A stretch of DNA of 36,739 nucleotides from an uncultured Rhodospirillales bacterium (GTDB taxonomy: Bacteria > Pseudomonadota > Alphaproteobacteria > Acetobacterales > Acetobacteraceae): the NCBI GenBank assembly GCA_903865895.1, contig CAIPLM010000330.1:1-36739 (forward strand), read 5' to 3'. Below are positions 15,751 through 24,055 of this stretch, piece after piece (position 1 is the stretch's first letter; every line of letters starts with the position of its first letter). Both the position numbers and the translations under genes were made by a program. Below the pieces are notes generated by a model. The model was not told the origin of the DNA. It did not search any database and worked only from the letters and a program-made list of their open reading frames with translations.

Positions 15751-16952
15751 AGATCGAAGCGATCGAGACACTGCGGCTGTCGGAGTTCGGCAACCTGTTG
15801 TGGGTGCACCTGCATACCGACACCGGCATCGTCGGCCTGGGGGAAACGTTCTTCGGGCCGCAGGCGGTCGAGGCGCATATTCACGAAACGGTAGCGCCGC
15901 TCTTGCTCGGCCGCGATCCCCTTGAGATTGAGCGGATCAGCCGTCAACTCCAGCGGGGATATCTCGGGTTCACGGGCACGGGCGTGGAGATGCGCGCGGC
16001 GTCGGCTATCGACCTGGCTCTATGGGACATATTCGGCAAATCGACCGGACTCCCGGTCTGGCAGCTTCTCGGCGGGCTCGCCCGACCCTCAGTGCGGATC
16101 TACAACACCTGCGCCGGCTATAAATATATTCGCAGCAATGACGGCCAGCGCAGCGATAACTGGGGATTGCCGCAGAAATCCGACACCGGCCCCTATGAAG
16201 ACCTCGACGCCTTCCTCAATCGTGCCGACGAGTTGGCGCGCTCGCTGCTCGACCAGGGCATCACGGCAATGAAGATCTGGCCATTCGATCCAGCTGCCGA
16301 GGCGTCGGATGGGCGGTTCATTTCGGACGACGACCTTGAGATCGCACTGGAGCCGTTCCGCAAGATCCGCGCCGCGGTGGGCGGCAAGATGGAAATCATG
16401 TGCGAACTGCATTCGCTGTGGGACCCAGGCACCGCTGAGCGGATCATGACCGCGCTTGCGCCCCTGCGCCCGTACTGGATCGAAGATCCGATCAAGATGA
16501 CCAGCGCGAAGGATCTGGCTTGCCTACGCCAACGCACCCGTCTCCCGGTCTGCGGCAGCGAGACCCTGGCCACGCGCAGTGCTTTCCGGGAGTTCCTCGA
16601 GGCCGATGCGCTTGATTTTGTGATGCTTGACCTCGCCTGGTGCGGAGGCTTGTCGGAAGCCAAGAAGATCGCAACCCTCGCCGAGACCTGGAACAAGCCA
16701 GTTGCACCACACGATTGCACGGGCCCCGTTGTTTTGACCGCTTCGTGCCACCTGTCCCTGAATGCGACCAATGGCCTCATTCAGGAGACCGTCCGTGCCT
16801 TCACCACGGGGTGGTACACCGAGGTTGTCGACACGCTGCCGAAAATCGAACGAGGCCGTGTGTATCCCTCGCGCGTGCCTGGGCTCGGTCTGGCGCTCAA
16901 GCCGGAGCGGTTCGCCATGCCCGACTGTCACCGCCGCCTCAGCGCTGCCTAG
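15747..16952 (+). CDS. Enolase-superfamily acid-sugar dehydratase
   Basis: A 401-residue member of the mandelate racemase/muconate lactonizing group. Residues expected to bind Mg are E220 (CELHS), E246 (WIEDP) and E272 (GSE); H322 (APHDCTGP) is a likely catalytic base, H222 a likely acid, and K176 lies in MKIWPFD. ELHSLWDP plus MKIWPFD recall a galactonate-dehydratase-like branch rather than classic mandelate racemase (no KxK). Such enzymes dehydrate an aldonate to a 2-keto-3-deoxy acid. Here it would act after the dehydrogenase and lactonase. Its start overlaps the regulator stop (ATGA). Confidence 0.9.
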   Translation: MKIEAIETLRLSEFGNLLWVHLHTDTGIVGLGETFFGPQAVEAHIHETVAPLLLGRDPLEIERISRQLQRGYLGFTGTGVEMRAASAIDLALWDIFGKSTGLPVWQLLGGLARPSVRIYNTCAGYKYIRSNDGQRSDNWGLPQKSDTGPYEDLDAFLNRADELARSLLDQGITAMKIWPFDPAAEASDGRFISDDDLEIALEPFRKIRAAVGGKMEIMCELHSLWDPGTAERIMTALAPLRPYWIEDPIKMTSAKDLACLRQRTRLPVCGSETLATRSAFREFLEADALDFVMLDLAWCGGLSEAKKIATLAETWNKPVAPHDCTGPVVLTASCHLSLNATNGLIQETVRAFTTGWYTEVVDTLPKIERGRVYPSRVPGLGLALKPERFAMPDCHRRLSAA

Positions 16953-16959
16953 GCCCGTC

Positions 16960-17847
16960 ATGCGCACCGAAATCCTGTCGATCCATGATGTGGCCAATGG
17001 CGTTGGCGAAAGTCCGGTGTGGGACGCCGGTATCTTGCGCTGGGTCGATATCACTGGGCGTGCCGTTCATGCGCTACGGCCGGATGGCACCATCGACAGT
17101 CAAGCGATGCCCGACTTCCCATGTTTTCTTGCGTTGCGACGCGGAGGTGGCGCGATCGTCGGGCTGCGCAACCGGCTGTGCCACCTGGACCTCAGCACCG
17201 GGGCAACCACCACATTTCATATGGTCGAACCGGATCGCTCGGACAACCGCTGCAACGAGGGTGGCGTGGACCCTGCCGGGCGTCTTTGGTTCGGCACCAT
17301 GCAGGACAACCTCACGCCGACTGCGGAACCGAAGCCGATCGCCGCGGCCACCGGTGCACTCTACCGCTTCGATCCCGGTGGGGTCTGCACCCGCATGCTC
17401 GACGGCGTTGGCCTTTCGAATACTCTCGCCTGGTCGCCTGACGGAGGACTCATGTACTTCGGCGACACGCTCGAGAACCGGATCCGCACCTACCGCCTCG
17501 ATCCGGATGGCGGCATTGTGGACAGTGCTGATTTTCATGTCGCGGGGCTGGCTGGCGCCTGCGACGGGTCAACACTCGATGCCGAAGGGTATCTGTGGAA
17601 CGCCCGCTTCGGCGCGGGATGTCTTATCCGCTTCGCCCCTGACGGCTCGGTCGATGCCAGGATCGATCTGCCAGTCACCAACCCAACTTCCTGTTGCTTC
17701 GGCGGTTCTGATCTGCGGACGCTGTATGTGACCTCCGCACGCTTCGGGCTGTCGGATGCCGCCCTGGCCGCCAACCCCCAGGAGGGCGCCCTCGTCGTGC
17801 TCTCAACCGATATCCAAGGCCTCCCGGCAAATCGATTTGCTGGCTGA
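16960..17847 (+). CDS. SMP-30/gluconolactonase-family sugar lactonase
   Basis: A 295-residue six-bladed beta-propeller hydrolase. Metal-site residues typical of the family are E17 (GESPVWD), N99 (RCNEGGVDP), N154 (LSNTLAWSPD) and D202 (CDGSTLDAEGYLW). It opens a sugar-1,4- or 1,5-lactone to the aldonate using a divalent metal. No signal peptide, so it is cytoplasmic. The frame is open further upstream, but the ATG at 16960, 7 bp after the dehydratase stop, gives the standard family start. It sits between dehydratase and glycosidase genes and supplies the middle step of the pathway. Confidence 0.92.
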   Translation: MRTEILSIHDVANGVGESPVWDAGILRWVDITGRAVHALRPDGTIDSQAMPDFPCFLALRRGGGAIVGLRNRLCHLDLSTGATTTFHMVEPDRSDNRCNEGGVDPAGRLWFGTMQDNLTPTAEPKPIAAATGALYRFDPGGVCTRMLDGVGLSNTLAWSPDGGLMYFGDTLENRIRTYRLDPDGGIVDSADFHVAGLAGACDGSTLDAEGYLWNARFGAGCLIRFAPDGSVDARIDLPVTNPTSCCFGGSDLRTLYVTSARFGLSDAALAANPQEGALVVLSTDIQGLPANRFAG

Positions 17848-17870
17848 CATCTTCAGAAAGGATCACCGAC

Positions 17871-18983
17871 ATGCGTTTGACCGCGACCAAGGCGCCACGC
17901 GCCATAACGATGTGGGATTTTTCGTGGTTGGAGCGGCGTTGGCCAGGAGCCGGGTTTGAGGACTGGGACGCCGCTCTGTCCGCGCTCGTGGAACGCGGTT
18001 ACGATAGCGTCCGGATTGATCCCTATCCTCACCTGTTGGCGATCGACCCGCATGCCGAATATCGTTTGATCCCGGTCTGGACGCAGCACGATTGGGGCGC
18101 ACCGTACGCCATGAATGTACGGATTCATGATCCCCTGATGGATTTCCTGCGCGCATGCCGGCGTCACGGGGTCGGCGTTGGATTGTCGACGTGGTTCCGT
18201 CAGGATTCGATGAACTATCGCCTGCGGATCAAGACCCCCGAAGACCATGCCGCCATCTGGGCACGCACCCTGGAACTGATCGACAAGGCAGGCCTTTCGG
18301 ACACCCTGATCTATGTCGATTTTTGCAACGAGTGGCCGATCCCGACCTGGGCGCCCTTCTTTGCCAATACGCCGGGTAGCAGGGTCGGCGACTGGCACAG
18401 CGCAGCCTCGATGCAATGGATGGAGCGCTCGATCAAGGCGCTGCGCCCGTCGGCGCCCGACCTCGACCTCACGTATTCCTTTACGCGCGACCTCCTCAAT
18501 CCAGAGAAGCTGAAGGCCGATATCGGCTTTCTCGACTTTCTCGAGCCCCATATCTGGATGAGCTACACGACCGATTTTGATTCTCAGATCGGCTACGCTC
18601 TGCAGAATTTCGATCCTGTCGGCTACGAACTCCTTGCTGCCCGAGGACCGCGCCACTATCGCGCCGATCCGGCGAAATGGCAGCGCGGGCTGACGGATGC
18701 GATTGACATTATGGCCGACTGGTCGGCCCGCACTGGCAAGCCGATGGCGAGCACGGAGTGCTGGGCGACAGTTAACTACAAGGATGGCCCTGGGCTCGAT
18801 TGGGACTGGGTGATCGAACTTTGCGAGATCGGCACGCGTCACGCGACCAACAGCGGGCAGTTTGTCGCAGTCGGAACCTCAAATTTCTGTGCGCCGCAGT
18901 TCAACGGCATGTGGCGTGACATTGAATGGCATCAGAAATTGACAGCGCATATTCATGCAGGGCGCGTTCCCAACCGTCAGTAG
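17871..18983 (+). CDS. Cytoplasmic cellulase-like (clan GH-A-type) glycosidase
   Basis: A 370-residue protein that looks like a (beta/alpha)8 glycoside hydrolase. DFCNEWP puts E154 in the Asn-Glu acid/base motif of clan GH-A, and E296 in MASTECWA fits the strand-7 nucleophile. Aromatic residues are abundant (MWDFSWLERRW, STWFRQDSM, PHIWMSY). There is no signal peptide, so it should act on an imported glycoside. I do not recognise a defined GH family; it resembles proteins annotated 'cellulase-like'. Last gene of the operon, 23 bp after the lactonase and followed by a strong terminator hairpin. It would release the sugar that the dehydrogenase oxidises. Confidence 0.75.
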   Translation: MRLTATKAPRAITMWDFSWLERRWPGAGFEDWDAALSALVERGYDSVRIDPYPHLLAIDPHAEYRLIPVWTQHDWGAPYAMNVRIHDPLMDFLRACRRHGVGVGLSTWFRQDSMNYRLRIKTPEDHAAIWARTLELIDKAGLSDTLIYVDFCNEWPIPTWAPFFANTPGSRVGDWHSAASMQWMERSIKALRPSAPDLDLTYSFTRDLLNPEKLKADIGFLDFLEPHIWMSYTTDFDSQIGYALQNFDPVGYELLAARGPRHYRADPAKWQRGLTDAIDIMADWSARTGKPMASTECWATVNYKDGPGLDWDWVIELCEIGTRHATNSGQFVAVGTSNFCAPQFNGMWRDIEWHQKLTAHIHAGRVPNRQ

Positions 18984-19001
18984 AGTAGGCGCCTGGTCCC
19001 C

Positions 19002-19037
19002 CACGAAGGTCACCTACCTCGCTTGGTGACCTTCGTG
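19002..19037 (+). terminator. Terminator of the sugar operon
   Basis: CACGAAGGTCACC (19002-19014) and GGTGACCTTCGTG (19025-19037) form a perfect 13-bp stem with a 10-nt loop, followed by TTGGTTTG. It lies 18 bp after the glycosidase stop and also faces the convergent phage genes. Confidence 0.75.
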
Positions 19038-19076
19038 TTGGTTTGAGCCATCCAATTCGAGATTGTCTGTTCACAC

Positions 19077-19256
19077 TCATCCCAATAGCCGCTTCAGCAC
19101 ATCGATTACCGACGCCTCTCCCACGAGCAGTAGGAGGACGATGATGCCGAGCACGAGCTCGATGCGGCCGAGCCGCGCGTTCACGTGCTTCCAACGTTCG
19201 GCACAGACGGCTTCGTGCACGGCGATCTGCCGCGCGACTTCCTCGGCATTGGGCAT
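19077..19256 (-). CDS. Small phage membrane protein (holin/XhlA-like)
   Basis: A 59-residue protein. The first 30 residues are polar and helical (MPNAEEVARQIAVHEAVC then AERWKHVNARLG), followed by one hydrophobic segment (VLGIIVLLLLVGEA, about residues 35-48) and a short basic tail. An amphipathic helix plus one transmembrane segment behind a tail gene resembles XhlA-type or type III holin-like proteins, but I cannot prove a lysis role. A ribosome-binding site AGGAGG lies just before the ATG, 9 bp after the tail-protein stop. A broken homologue lies at 10198-10287. Confidence 0.65.
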   Translation of the reverse strand: MPNAEEVARQIAVHEAVCAERWKHVNARLGRIELVLGIIVLLLLVGEASVIDVLKRLLG

Positions 19257-19265
19257 GGGTTCCTC

Positions 19266-20996
19266 CTAGAAGCGTTCGACGATGCGGAAGCTGCGGCTGT
19301 TGGTGGCGGGGTGGTCCCGCACGACGGTTGCCTCGTCACCCGAAGCAGCGATCGCGCCCCACAGGCAGCGGATGTTCAGTTCGCTCAGCGCCAGGCCGGT
19401 GTCCGGGATCCACAGCGCGTCGCCGGCGGCGCCAAGAGTGGTCACCATGGCGCGGTGCTGGGCGCGGATTTCGCTGTTGGAGAGCAGCGGCAGGATAAAG
19501 CGGGTGATCCGCGGATTGGCCAGCGCCGGCACGGGGAACTCGGCACCGGTCAGCGGGTTGCGGTCCCGCCGGTCGAGCATCAACCGTCCCTCGGTCACGC
19601 CATAGGCCATGGCGCGCGACACGCGCCACATCGGACCCGCAACCAGACGGCCGAGATCAATGATACTGGCGGACGGCGCCGCGACGCCGATCTGCATGTA
19701 GCGCCCGGTTGCGGCTGACGAGCGCAGCAGGACGACATTGCCGTTGGCGGCATCACTGGTCGCGGCGGCGAGGATGCCGCTGTCGTGGGTCAGTACGGTG
19801 GCGTCGAGCGAACTGCCGGTGGACGCGAGCGCCTTTGCCTGTCCGGTGTTCAACTGCCGGGCATAGAAGGCGATGCGGCGGATGTAGCTCCGGCCGGACG
19901 CGGTGCCTGGCGCGCCGCCCCACGAGCCGCCGCCCAATCCCATGGTGGTCAGAATGCCGGCGTAGCTCGGCACCGGTGAGCGGGTGACCGGGGTGGCGGC
20001 GTTGCAGGCCAGGGCGATGCCGGAAGGGCCGAATGTGGCCACTGCGCGGTTTGCCGTCCCCTCGATTGCCGAGAGCGAGGGCGGCGAGGAATAGTTGCCG
20101 TGGATGCTGTCGAGCTGGGTGACGCCGATGTTGGCGAAGACGCCGGATTGGGTGAGATAGACCGAATCCGGGAAGGCCGCGGTCGCCGGGGTGAACGACC
20201 AGGGGACGATGACGCCGACCCCGCCGGTGATTCCGGTGAAGTCGACCAGCACCGACAGGCCGGCGGCGCCGTCGATCGCCATACCGGCGATCAATTGCTG
20301 GTCGACGGCGCGGGTCGTGGCGGCTGGGGCGCCGACATTGGGGAGGATCGGACTGGTGGCGAAGGCACCGAGTTCCATCTGCGGCAGCCCAACCCGCAGG
20401 GTGACGTCGATAGTCGCGCCCGAGGCGAAGTTGAGCTTGAGATAGGGCATGATGCTGGCGACGGTGGAACCGGCGACCGTTCCGGTAGTCGAGAAGCGCC
20501 GCAGGACGCTGTCCACGCCGAGCCCGGCGGACACGAGGCTGGAGCCGACGTAAGCCAGGGCGCCGGTGTATTCGTTGGTGGCCAAGATGGTGCTGGAAAT
20601 GTTGGCCAGCGAGCCGCCTACAACAGCGACGAAAGCGGACAACGACCAAGCCTGACCCTGTGCTGCGGTGATGCCAGCGTTGGTCTCGAAGTTCATGGTG
20701 GCAGCGATGCCGCTCGCGGTGCCCTGGATGCGGACGTCGATATAGGGGACGCCCGATGCGGTGCCTGTGCCGACGATGCTGCCGGTGAGGCCGGAACCGT
20801 TCAGTCCGCTCATGTAGGTCGGTGCCGTGCCAGGCGTGCCGGCTGCTGCGCCCTCGAAGCGCGGATTTCGGACCGCGTTGGTGCGCGCCTCCTCCATCAG
20901 CAGGCCGAGGCTGCTCGGGCTGTGGCCCAGCGACATGCCGAGCGATGTCAGCCACGTCCCGCCGGCCCACGAGATGATCGACCCACTGAAGGACAC
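19266..20996 (-). CDS. Phage tail/fibre-like protein, 5' end replaced
   Basis: A 576-codon open frame. The body is rich in Ser, Thr, Gly and Ala with beta-sandwich character and contains the phage fibre/spike pattern LGLLMEEARTNAVRNPRFEG near the N-terminus and a possible LamG-like domain around 250-420. The C-terminus (RITRFILPLLSNSEIRAQHR, then WIPDTGLALSELNIRCLWGA) is a separate conserved unit. The first ~28 codons read antisense through a portal-gene fragment, so the true N-terminus is lost at a joint between about 20912 and 20956. Internal ATGs at 20936 and 20897 might still start translation. Likely a defunct prophage structural protein. Confidence 0.65.
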   Translation of the reverse strand: MSFSGSIISWAGGTWLTSLGMSLGHSPSSLGLLMEEARTNAVRNPRFEGAAAGTPGTAPTYMSGLNGSGLTGSIVGTGTASGVPYIDVRIQGTASGIAATMNFETNAGITAAQGQAWSLSAFVAVVGGSLANISSTILATNEYTGALAYVGSSLVSAGLGVDSVLRRFSTTGTVAGSTVASIMPYLKLNFASGATIDVTLRVGLPQMELGAFATSPILPNVGAPAATTRAVDQQLIAGMAIDGAAGLSVLVDFTGITGGVGVIVPWSFTPATAAFPDSVYLTQSGVFANIGVTQLDSIHGNYSSPPSLSAIEGTANRAVATFGPSGIALACNAATPVTRSPVPSYAGILTTMGLGGGSWGGAPGTASGRSYIRRIAFYARQLNTGQAKALASTGSSLDATVLTHDSGILAAATSDAANGNVVLLRSSAATGRYMQIGVAAPSASIIDLGRLVAGPMWRVSRAMAYGVTEGRLMLDRRDRNPLTGAEFPVPALANPRITRFILPLLSNSEIRAQHRAMVTTLGAAGDALWIPDTGLALSELNIRCLWGAIAASGDEATVVRDHPATNSRSFRIVERF

Positions 20997-21237
20997 CAGC
21001 GCCCTGATCGCCCAGGTTCGCGCCGGCTTCGTGCCGCAGGCCGAGGCGGTGGGCTCGTTCGGCTATGACTTCCGCCAGGTGGTCGAGGATATCCGCAAGG
21101 CCAATGCCGAGATCGATGCCGCCGGCATCGCGCTCGATACCGATCCCCGCCGCGTCGCCAAATCCGGTGCCGCCCAGGATGCCGCTCAGATCGCCGCCGT
21201 CGAGCTGGCGGCCACCGGCGCGGCATCGGGGTGGTAG
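20950..21237 (+). pseudogene. C-terminal fragment of phage portal protein
   Basis: The plus strand encodes PPAHEMIDPLKDTSALIAQV, then RAGFVPQAEAVGSFGYDFRQ, then VVEDIRKANAEIDAAGIALDTDPRR, the characteristic C-terminus of lambda-type portal proteins (pattern WxxVDPLKD...IRAG...LDTDPRR). It ends with a proper stop at 21235-21237. All upstream portal sequence is missing and is replaced by the head of the opposing tail gene. Confidence 0.7.
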
Positions 21238-21239
21238 CA

Positions 21240-21260
21240 GGCGCCCGATGGTCGGGCGCC
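21240..21260. terminator. GC-rich hairpin between portal fragment and DUF3489 gene
   Basis: GGCGCCCGA (21240-21248) and TCGGGCGCC (21252-21260) form a perfect 9-bp stem with a TGG loop, starting 3 bp after the portal stop. There is no U tract; it could end transcription weakly or shape the leader of the next gene. Confidence 0.45.
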
Positions 21261-21278
21261 GCGCCACGGAGCACGAAA

Positions 21279-22061
21279 ATGTCCCTCTCCCCCGCCGCCG
21301 CAATCGTCCTGACTCGCGCCGCCGAGCGTCCTGACTACCGCCTTCAATTCCATCGCAAGCTGCCAACCGGCGGCCGCCACAAGATGATCGACGCCCTGCT
21401 GCGCGAGGGCCTGATCACCGAGACCCTGGGCGACTACCGCCTCGGCGACGCCTCGACCCTGATCGAAGACAGCGCCACCGGCTTGATGTTGACCACCCTC
21501 GCCCTGACCGACGCCGGCTTCCGCGCCATTGGCCAGAAGCCGCCTACCGGCGAACCCGCCGCCACGGACGCCGACACGGCGCCACACACGGCTTCGGACG
21601 CGGCGGTGGCCCAAGAAGCCGCCGCGATCGCTGACGCCCTTGACGCCGCCACAGTCGCGCCCACGCCGCGAACGAACCTCCGCGCCGCCGCCGCCGCGGT
21701 GCTCGCCGCCTGGGAGGACCAGGACAACCGCGACACGGACATCATTGCCGCCCTTGAGGCGCCGATGGAGGCCCTCCGCACCCTGCTCGCCGAGAAGGCG
21801 CCTCGCGAGGCGAGCGCACCGCGCAAGCCGCGCGAGGGGACCAAGCAGGAAGCGGTCCTGGCCCTGCTTCGCCGCACCGAGGGGGCGACGGTGGCGCAGA
21901 TTGCCGAAAGCACCGGGTGGGCCAGCCACACCGTCCGCGGCTTTCTGGCCGGACTGAAGAAGAAGGGCATCAAGGTCGAGACCCTTGAGAAAGTTCGGAT
22001 GGTCGGGCCCAACAAGGAGGGCGCGAAGGGGTCCTACACCGTATACCAAATCGCAGAGTAA
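21279..22061 (+). CDS. DUF3489 domain-containing protein
   Basis: A 260-residue protein. The C-terminal ~65 residues carry the DUF3489 winged-helix-like domain (GTKQEAVLALLRRTEGATVA, then QIAESTGWASHTVRGFLAGL, then KKKGIKVETLEKV). The N-terminal ~80 residues (PAAAIVLTRAAERPDYRLQF, DALLREGLITETLGDYRL, LTTLALTDAGFRAIG) form a second helical domain common in these proteins. The middle, rich in Ala, Pro and Asp, is probably a flexible linker. DUF3489 proteins are frequent in alphaproteobacterial prophages and are probably DNA-binding; no function is proven. I chose the ATG at 21279 because family similarity begins there. Confidence 0.8.
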   Translation: MSLSPAAAIVLTRAAERPDYRLQFHRKLPTGGRHKMIDALLREGLITETLGDYRLGDASTLIEDSATGLMLTTLALTDAGFRAIGQKPPTGEPAATDADTAPHTASDAAVAQEAAAIADALDAATVAPTPRTNLRAAAAAVLAAWEDQDNRDTDIIAALEAPMEALRTLLAEKAPREASAPRKPREGTKQEAVLALLRRTEGATVAQIAESTGWASHTVRGFLAGLKKKGIKVETLEKVRMVGPNKEGAKGSYTVYQIAE

Positions 22062-22081
22062 TCGACGCCGGCTTGATACTG

Positions 22082-22108
22082 CCGCCGCCAGGACGGTACT
22101 GGCGGCGG
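22082..22108. terminator. Bidirectional terminator-like hairpin
   Basis: CCGCCGCCAG (22082-22091) and CTGGCGGCGG (22099-22108) are perfect 10-bp arms around a 7-nt loop. It lies between the convergent DUF3489 and HupE genes and could serve both. Confidence 0.55.
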
Positions 22109-22139
22109 ACGTCGTACCAGTTTCGCGCGGGCCGGAAGG

Positions 22140-22742
22140 CTAGATGGCGCTGACGAGGATCCCAACGCCGGCAACGGCAGACGCTGCACCGGCCGCGCGC
22201 ACGATCATGGCGCCGTAGCGATCCCCAGCGCGACCAAGCGCAACACCGGCGCAAATGCCCGCAACGTGCAGCAGCGCCGTCGCCGCGATGAACCCCATGG
22301 CGTAAGCGAGCCCGCTGATATTCTCAGGCATCTCGGAGCCATGGGCGTGGCCATGGAAAATAGCGAACAGACCCACGAGGCCCATGACGGCAGCTAGCGG
22401 CGCGCGCATCGCACCCGCCACGACTGCGCCGAGGACGACTACCGACACGGCAATCCCGATCTCGACAAACGGAAGCTGAATCCCGGCGACACCGATCGCG
22501 CCACCAAGGCACATCGACGCGACGAAGCTCGCCGGCAGCAACCACAGCGCCCGGCCACCAAGCTGCCAGGCCAGGACGCCAACCATCACCATCGCCAGGA
22601 TATGATCAAGGCCCGAAACAGGGTGCAGGAAGCCGTGGGCGATGCCACTCGGATCGCCCGCCCCTGTGTGCGCTGACGCCGTAATGGGCAGAAGCATCAA
22701 TGCTGCTGCAATGAGGGACGGGATAGCGAGCTTCCTGGTCAT
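22140..22742 (-). CDS. HupE/UreJ-family metal transport membrane protein
   Basis: A 200-residue membrane protein. A cleavable signal peptide (IPSLIAAALMLLPITASA) is followed by HTGAGD at the mature N-terminus and the HupE signature HPVSGLDHILAM, then about six hydrophobic segments; FAIFHGHAHGSEMP is the second His-rich metal motif. Family members act as nickel or cobalt permeases or secondary metal transporters for hydrogenase and urease. I start at ATG 22742, correctly spaced from GGAAGG; the ATG at 22751 is too close to it. No nickel enzyme gene is in the window. Its position inside prophage debris suggests a cargo gene or a chromosomal gene stranded between phage pieces. Confidence 0.88.
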   Translation of the reverse strand: MTRKLAIPSLIAAALMLLPITASAHTGAGDPSGIAHGFLHPVSGLDHILAMVMVGVLAWQLGGRALWLLPASFVASMCLGGAIGVAGIQLPFVEIGIAVSVVVLGAVVAGAMRAPLAAVMGLVGLFAIFHGHAHGSEMPENISGLAYAMGFIAATALLHVAGICAGVALGRAGDRYGAMIVRAAGAASAVAGVGILVSAI

Positions 22743-22855
22743 CAAGATCATCCTTCCGCACGTATTTCGAGCAAACGAGCAGAAACAGTCGCACGCTTGA
22801 CCACGTCGCGGAAGGGGATTGCCAGGTTATTCAGCGGTCCTGTTGCCATTCAATT

Positions 22856-24055
22856 TCAAACAGTGGACTGCGCGTCGAGCACTGCCTTCTCGCCGGTCAC
22901 CTCTTCCCACCGCCGCACGATCACGTCGACGTAGCGCGGGTCGATCTCCAGCAGCACCGCCTGTCGTCCGGTGCGCTCGGCGGCGATCATCGTCGTGCCA
23001 GAGCCGCCGAACAGGTCCAGCACAATATCGCGCTGCTTGCTGCTGTTGCGGACGGCGCGCTCGACCAGGGCCACCGGCTTCATCGTCGGATGCAGGTCGT
23101 TGCGGGCCGGTTTGTCGAAATGCCAGACGTTCCCCTGGTCACGGGCGCCGCACCAGTAGTGCTGGCTGCCGGCCTTCCAGCCATAGAGCATGGCCTCGAA
23201 CTGCTGGTGATAGTCGGCACGCCCGAGGGCGAAGGTGTTCTTGGCCCAGATGATGGTGCTGGACCATTTGCCGCCGGCCTCCTGCCAGGCGCGATGCAGC
23301 GTCGGCCATTCCGACGAGGACATGCAGACGTAGCTGGCGCCCTTCGTGACCGCGAGCAGATTGGTGAACGCCGGCCGCAGGAAGTCGATGAAGCCGCCAC
23401 CGAGGGCATCGTTGGCGATGGTCATCTTCGCCGCCGTTCCTCCCTCATACGCAACATTATAGGGAGGGTCTAGAAAGGCCATGTCCGCCAGCCGATCGGC
23501 GCCGAGCGCGCGCTGCACATCGGCAAGGTTCGTGGCGTCGCCGCACAACACGCGGTGGTCACCGCAGCGCCACAGGTCGCCGGTCTTGGAGACCGGCGTC
23601 TCCGGTACTGGCGGCACCTCGTCGGCATCGCCGTCGTCGTCCGCGGCGGCGAGCAGCTGGTCGAGTTCGAGCGGCGAGAAGCCGAGCACATCGAGGTCCA
23701 CGGCGCCCTCGTCGCGGATGCGGGCGAGTTCCGTGGCCAGCAGCGCCTCATCCCATCCGGAATTGAGCGCGATCTGATTATCCGCCAGACGCAATGCCCG
23801 GGCCTGCCCCTCGGTCAGGTGCGCCAGTCGGATCGCCGGCACCGTTGCCAGGCCCAGCCGCTTCGCCGCCAGCACCCGACCGTGGCCGGCGACCAGCACA
23901 CCGGCGGCGTCCACCAGCACCGGGTTCACGAAGCCGAACTCGGCGATCGACGCCGCGATCTGCGCCACCTGGGCGTCGGAGTGTGTCCGCGCATTGGCGG
24001 CATACGGCACCAGCGATGCCGTCGGCATCGCCATGACGGCGAGATCAAGCTGCAT
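22856..24055 (-). CDS. ParB-domain DNA methyltransferase (DPPY type)
   Basis: A 399-residue fusion. Residues 1-115 are a ParB/Srx-like domain (LVPYAANARTHSDAQVAQIA, VAGHGRVLAAKRLG). The methyltransferase follows, with catalytic DPPY at 196-199 and AdoMet motif FGGSGTT at about 349-355; that order is the beta arrangement. DPPY favours N6-adenine methylation. Such orphan phage enzymes may protect phage DNA or change its regulation; no partner restriction gene is seen. ATG 24055 is preceded by GGAGG with 6-nt spacing, and the start overlaps the end of the previous methyltransferase gene, so the two are coupled. Confidence 0.88.
   Translation of the reverse strand: MQLDLAVMAMPTASLVPYAANARTHSDAQVAQIAASIAEFGFVNPVLVDAAGVLVAGHGRVLAAKRLGLATVPAIRLAHLTEGQARALRLADNQIALNSGWDEALLATELARIRDEGAVDLDVLGFSPLELDQLLAAADDDGDADEVPPVPETPVSKTGDLWRCGDHRVLCGDATNLADVQRALGADRLADMAFLDPPYNVAYEGGTAAKMTIANDALGGGFIDFLRPAFTNLLAVTKGASYVCMSSSEWPTLHRAWQEAGGKWSSTIIWAKNTFALGRADYHQQFEAMLYGWKAGSQHYWCGARDQGNVWHFDKPARNDLHPTMKPVALVERAVRNSSKQRDIVLDLFGGSGTTMIAAERTGRQAVLLEIDPRYVDVIVRRWEEVTGEKAVLDAQSTV

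Noticed and set aside
19266-21366. Several long overlapping frames on both strands in the tail region
   Set aside because: They are by-products of high GC content; only the tail, portal-end and DUF3489 readings show family motifs.
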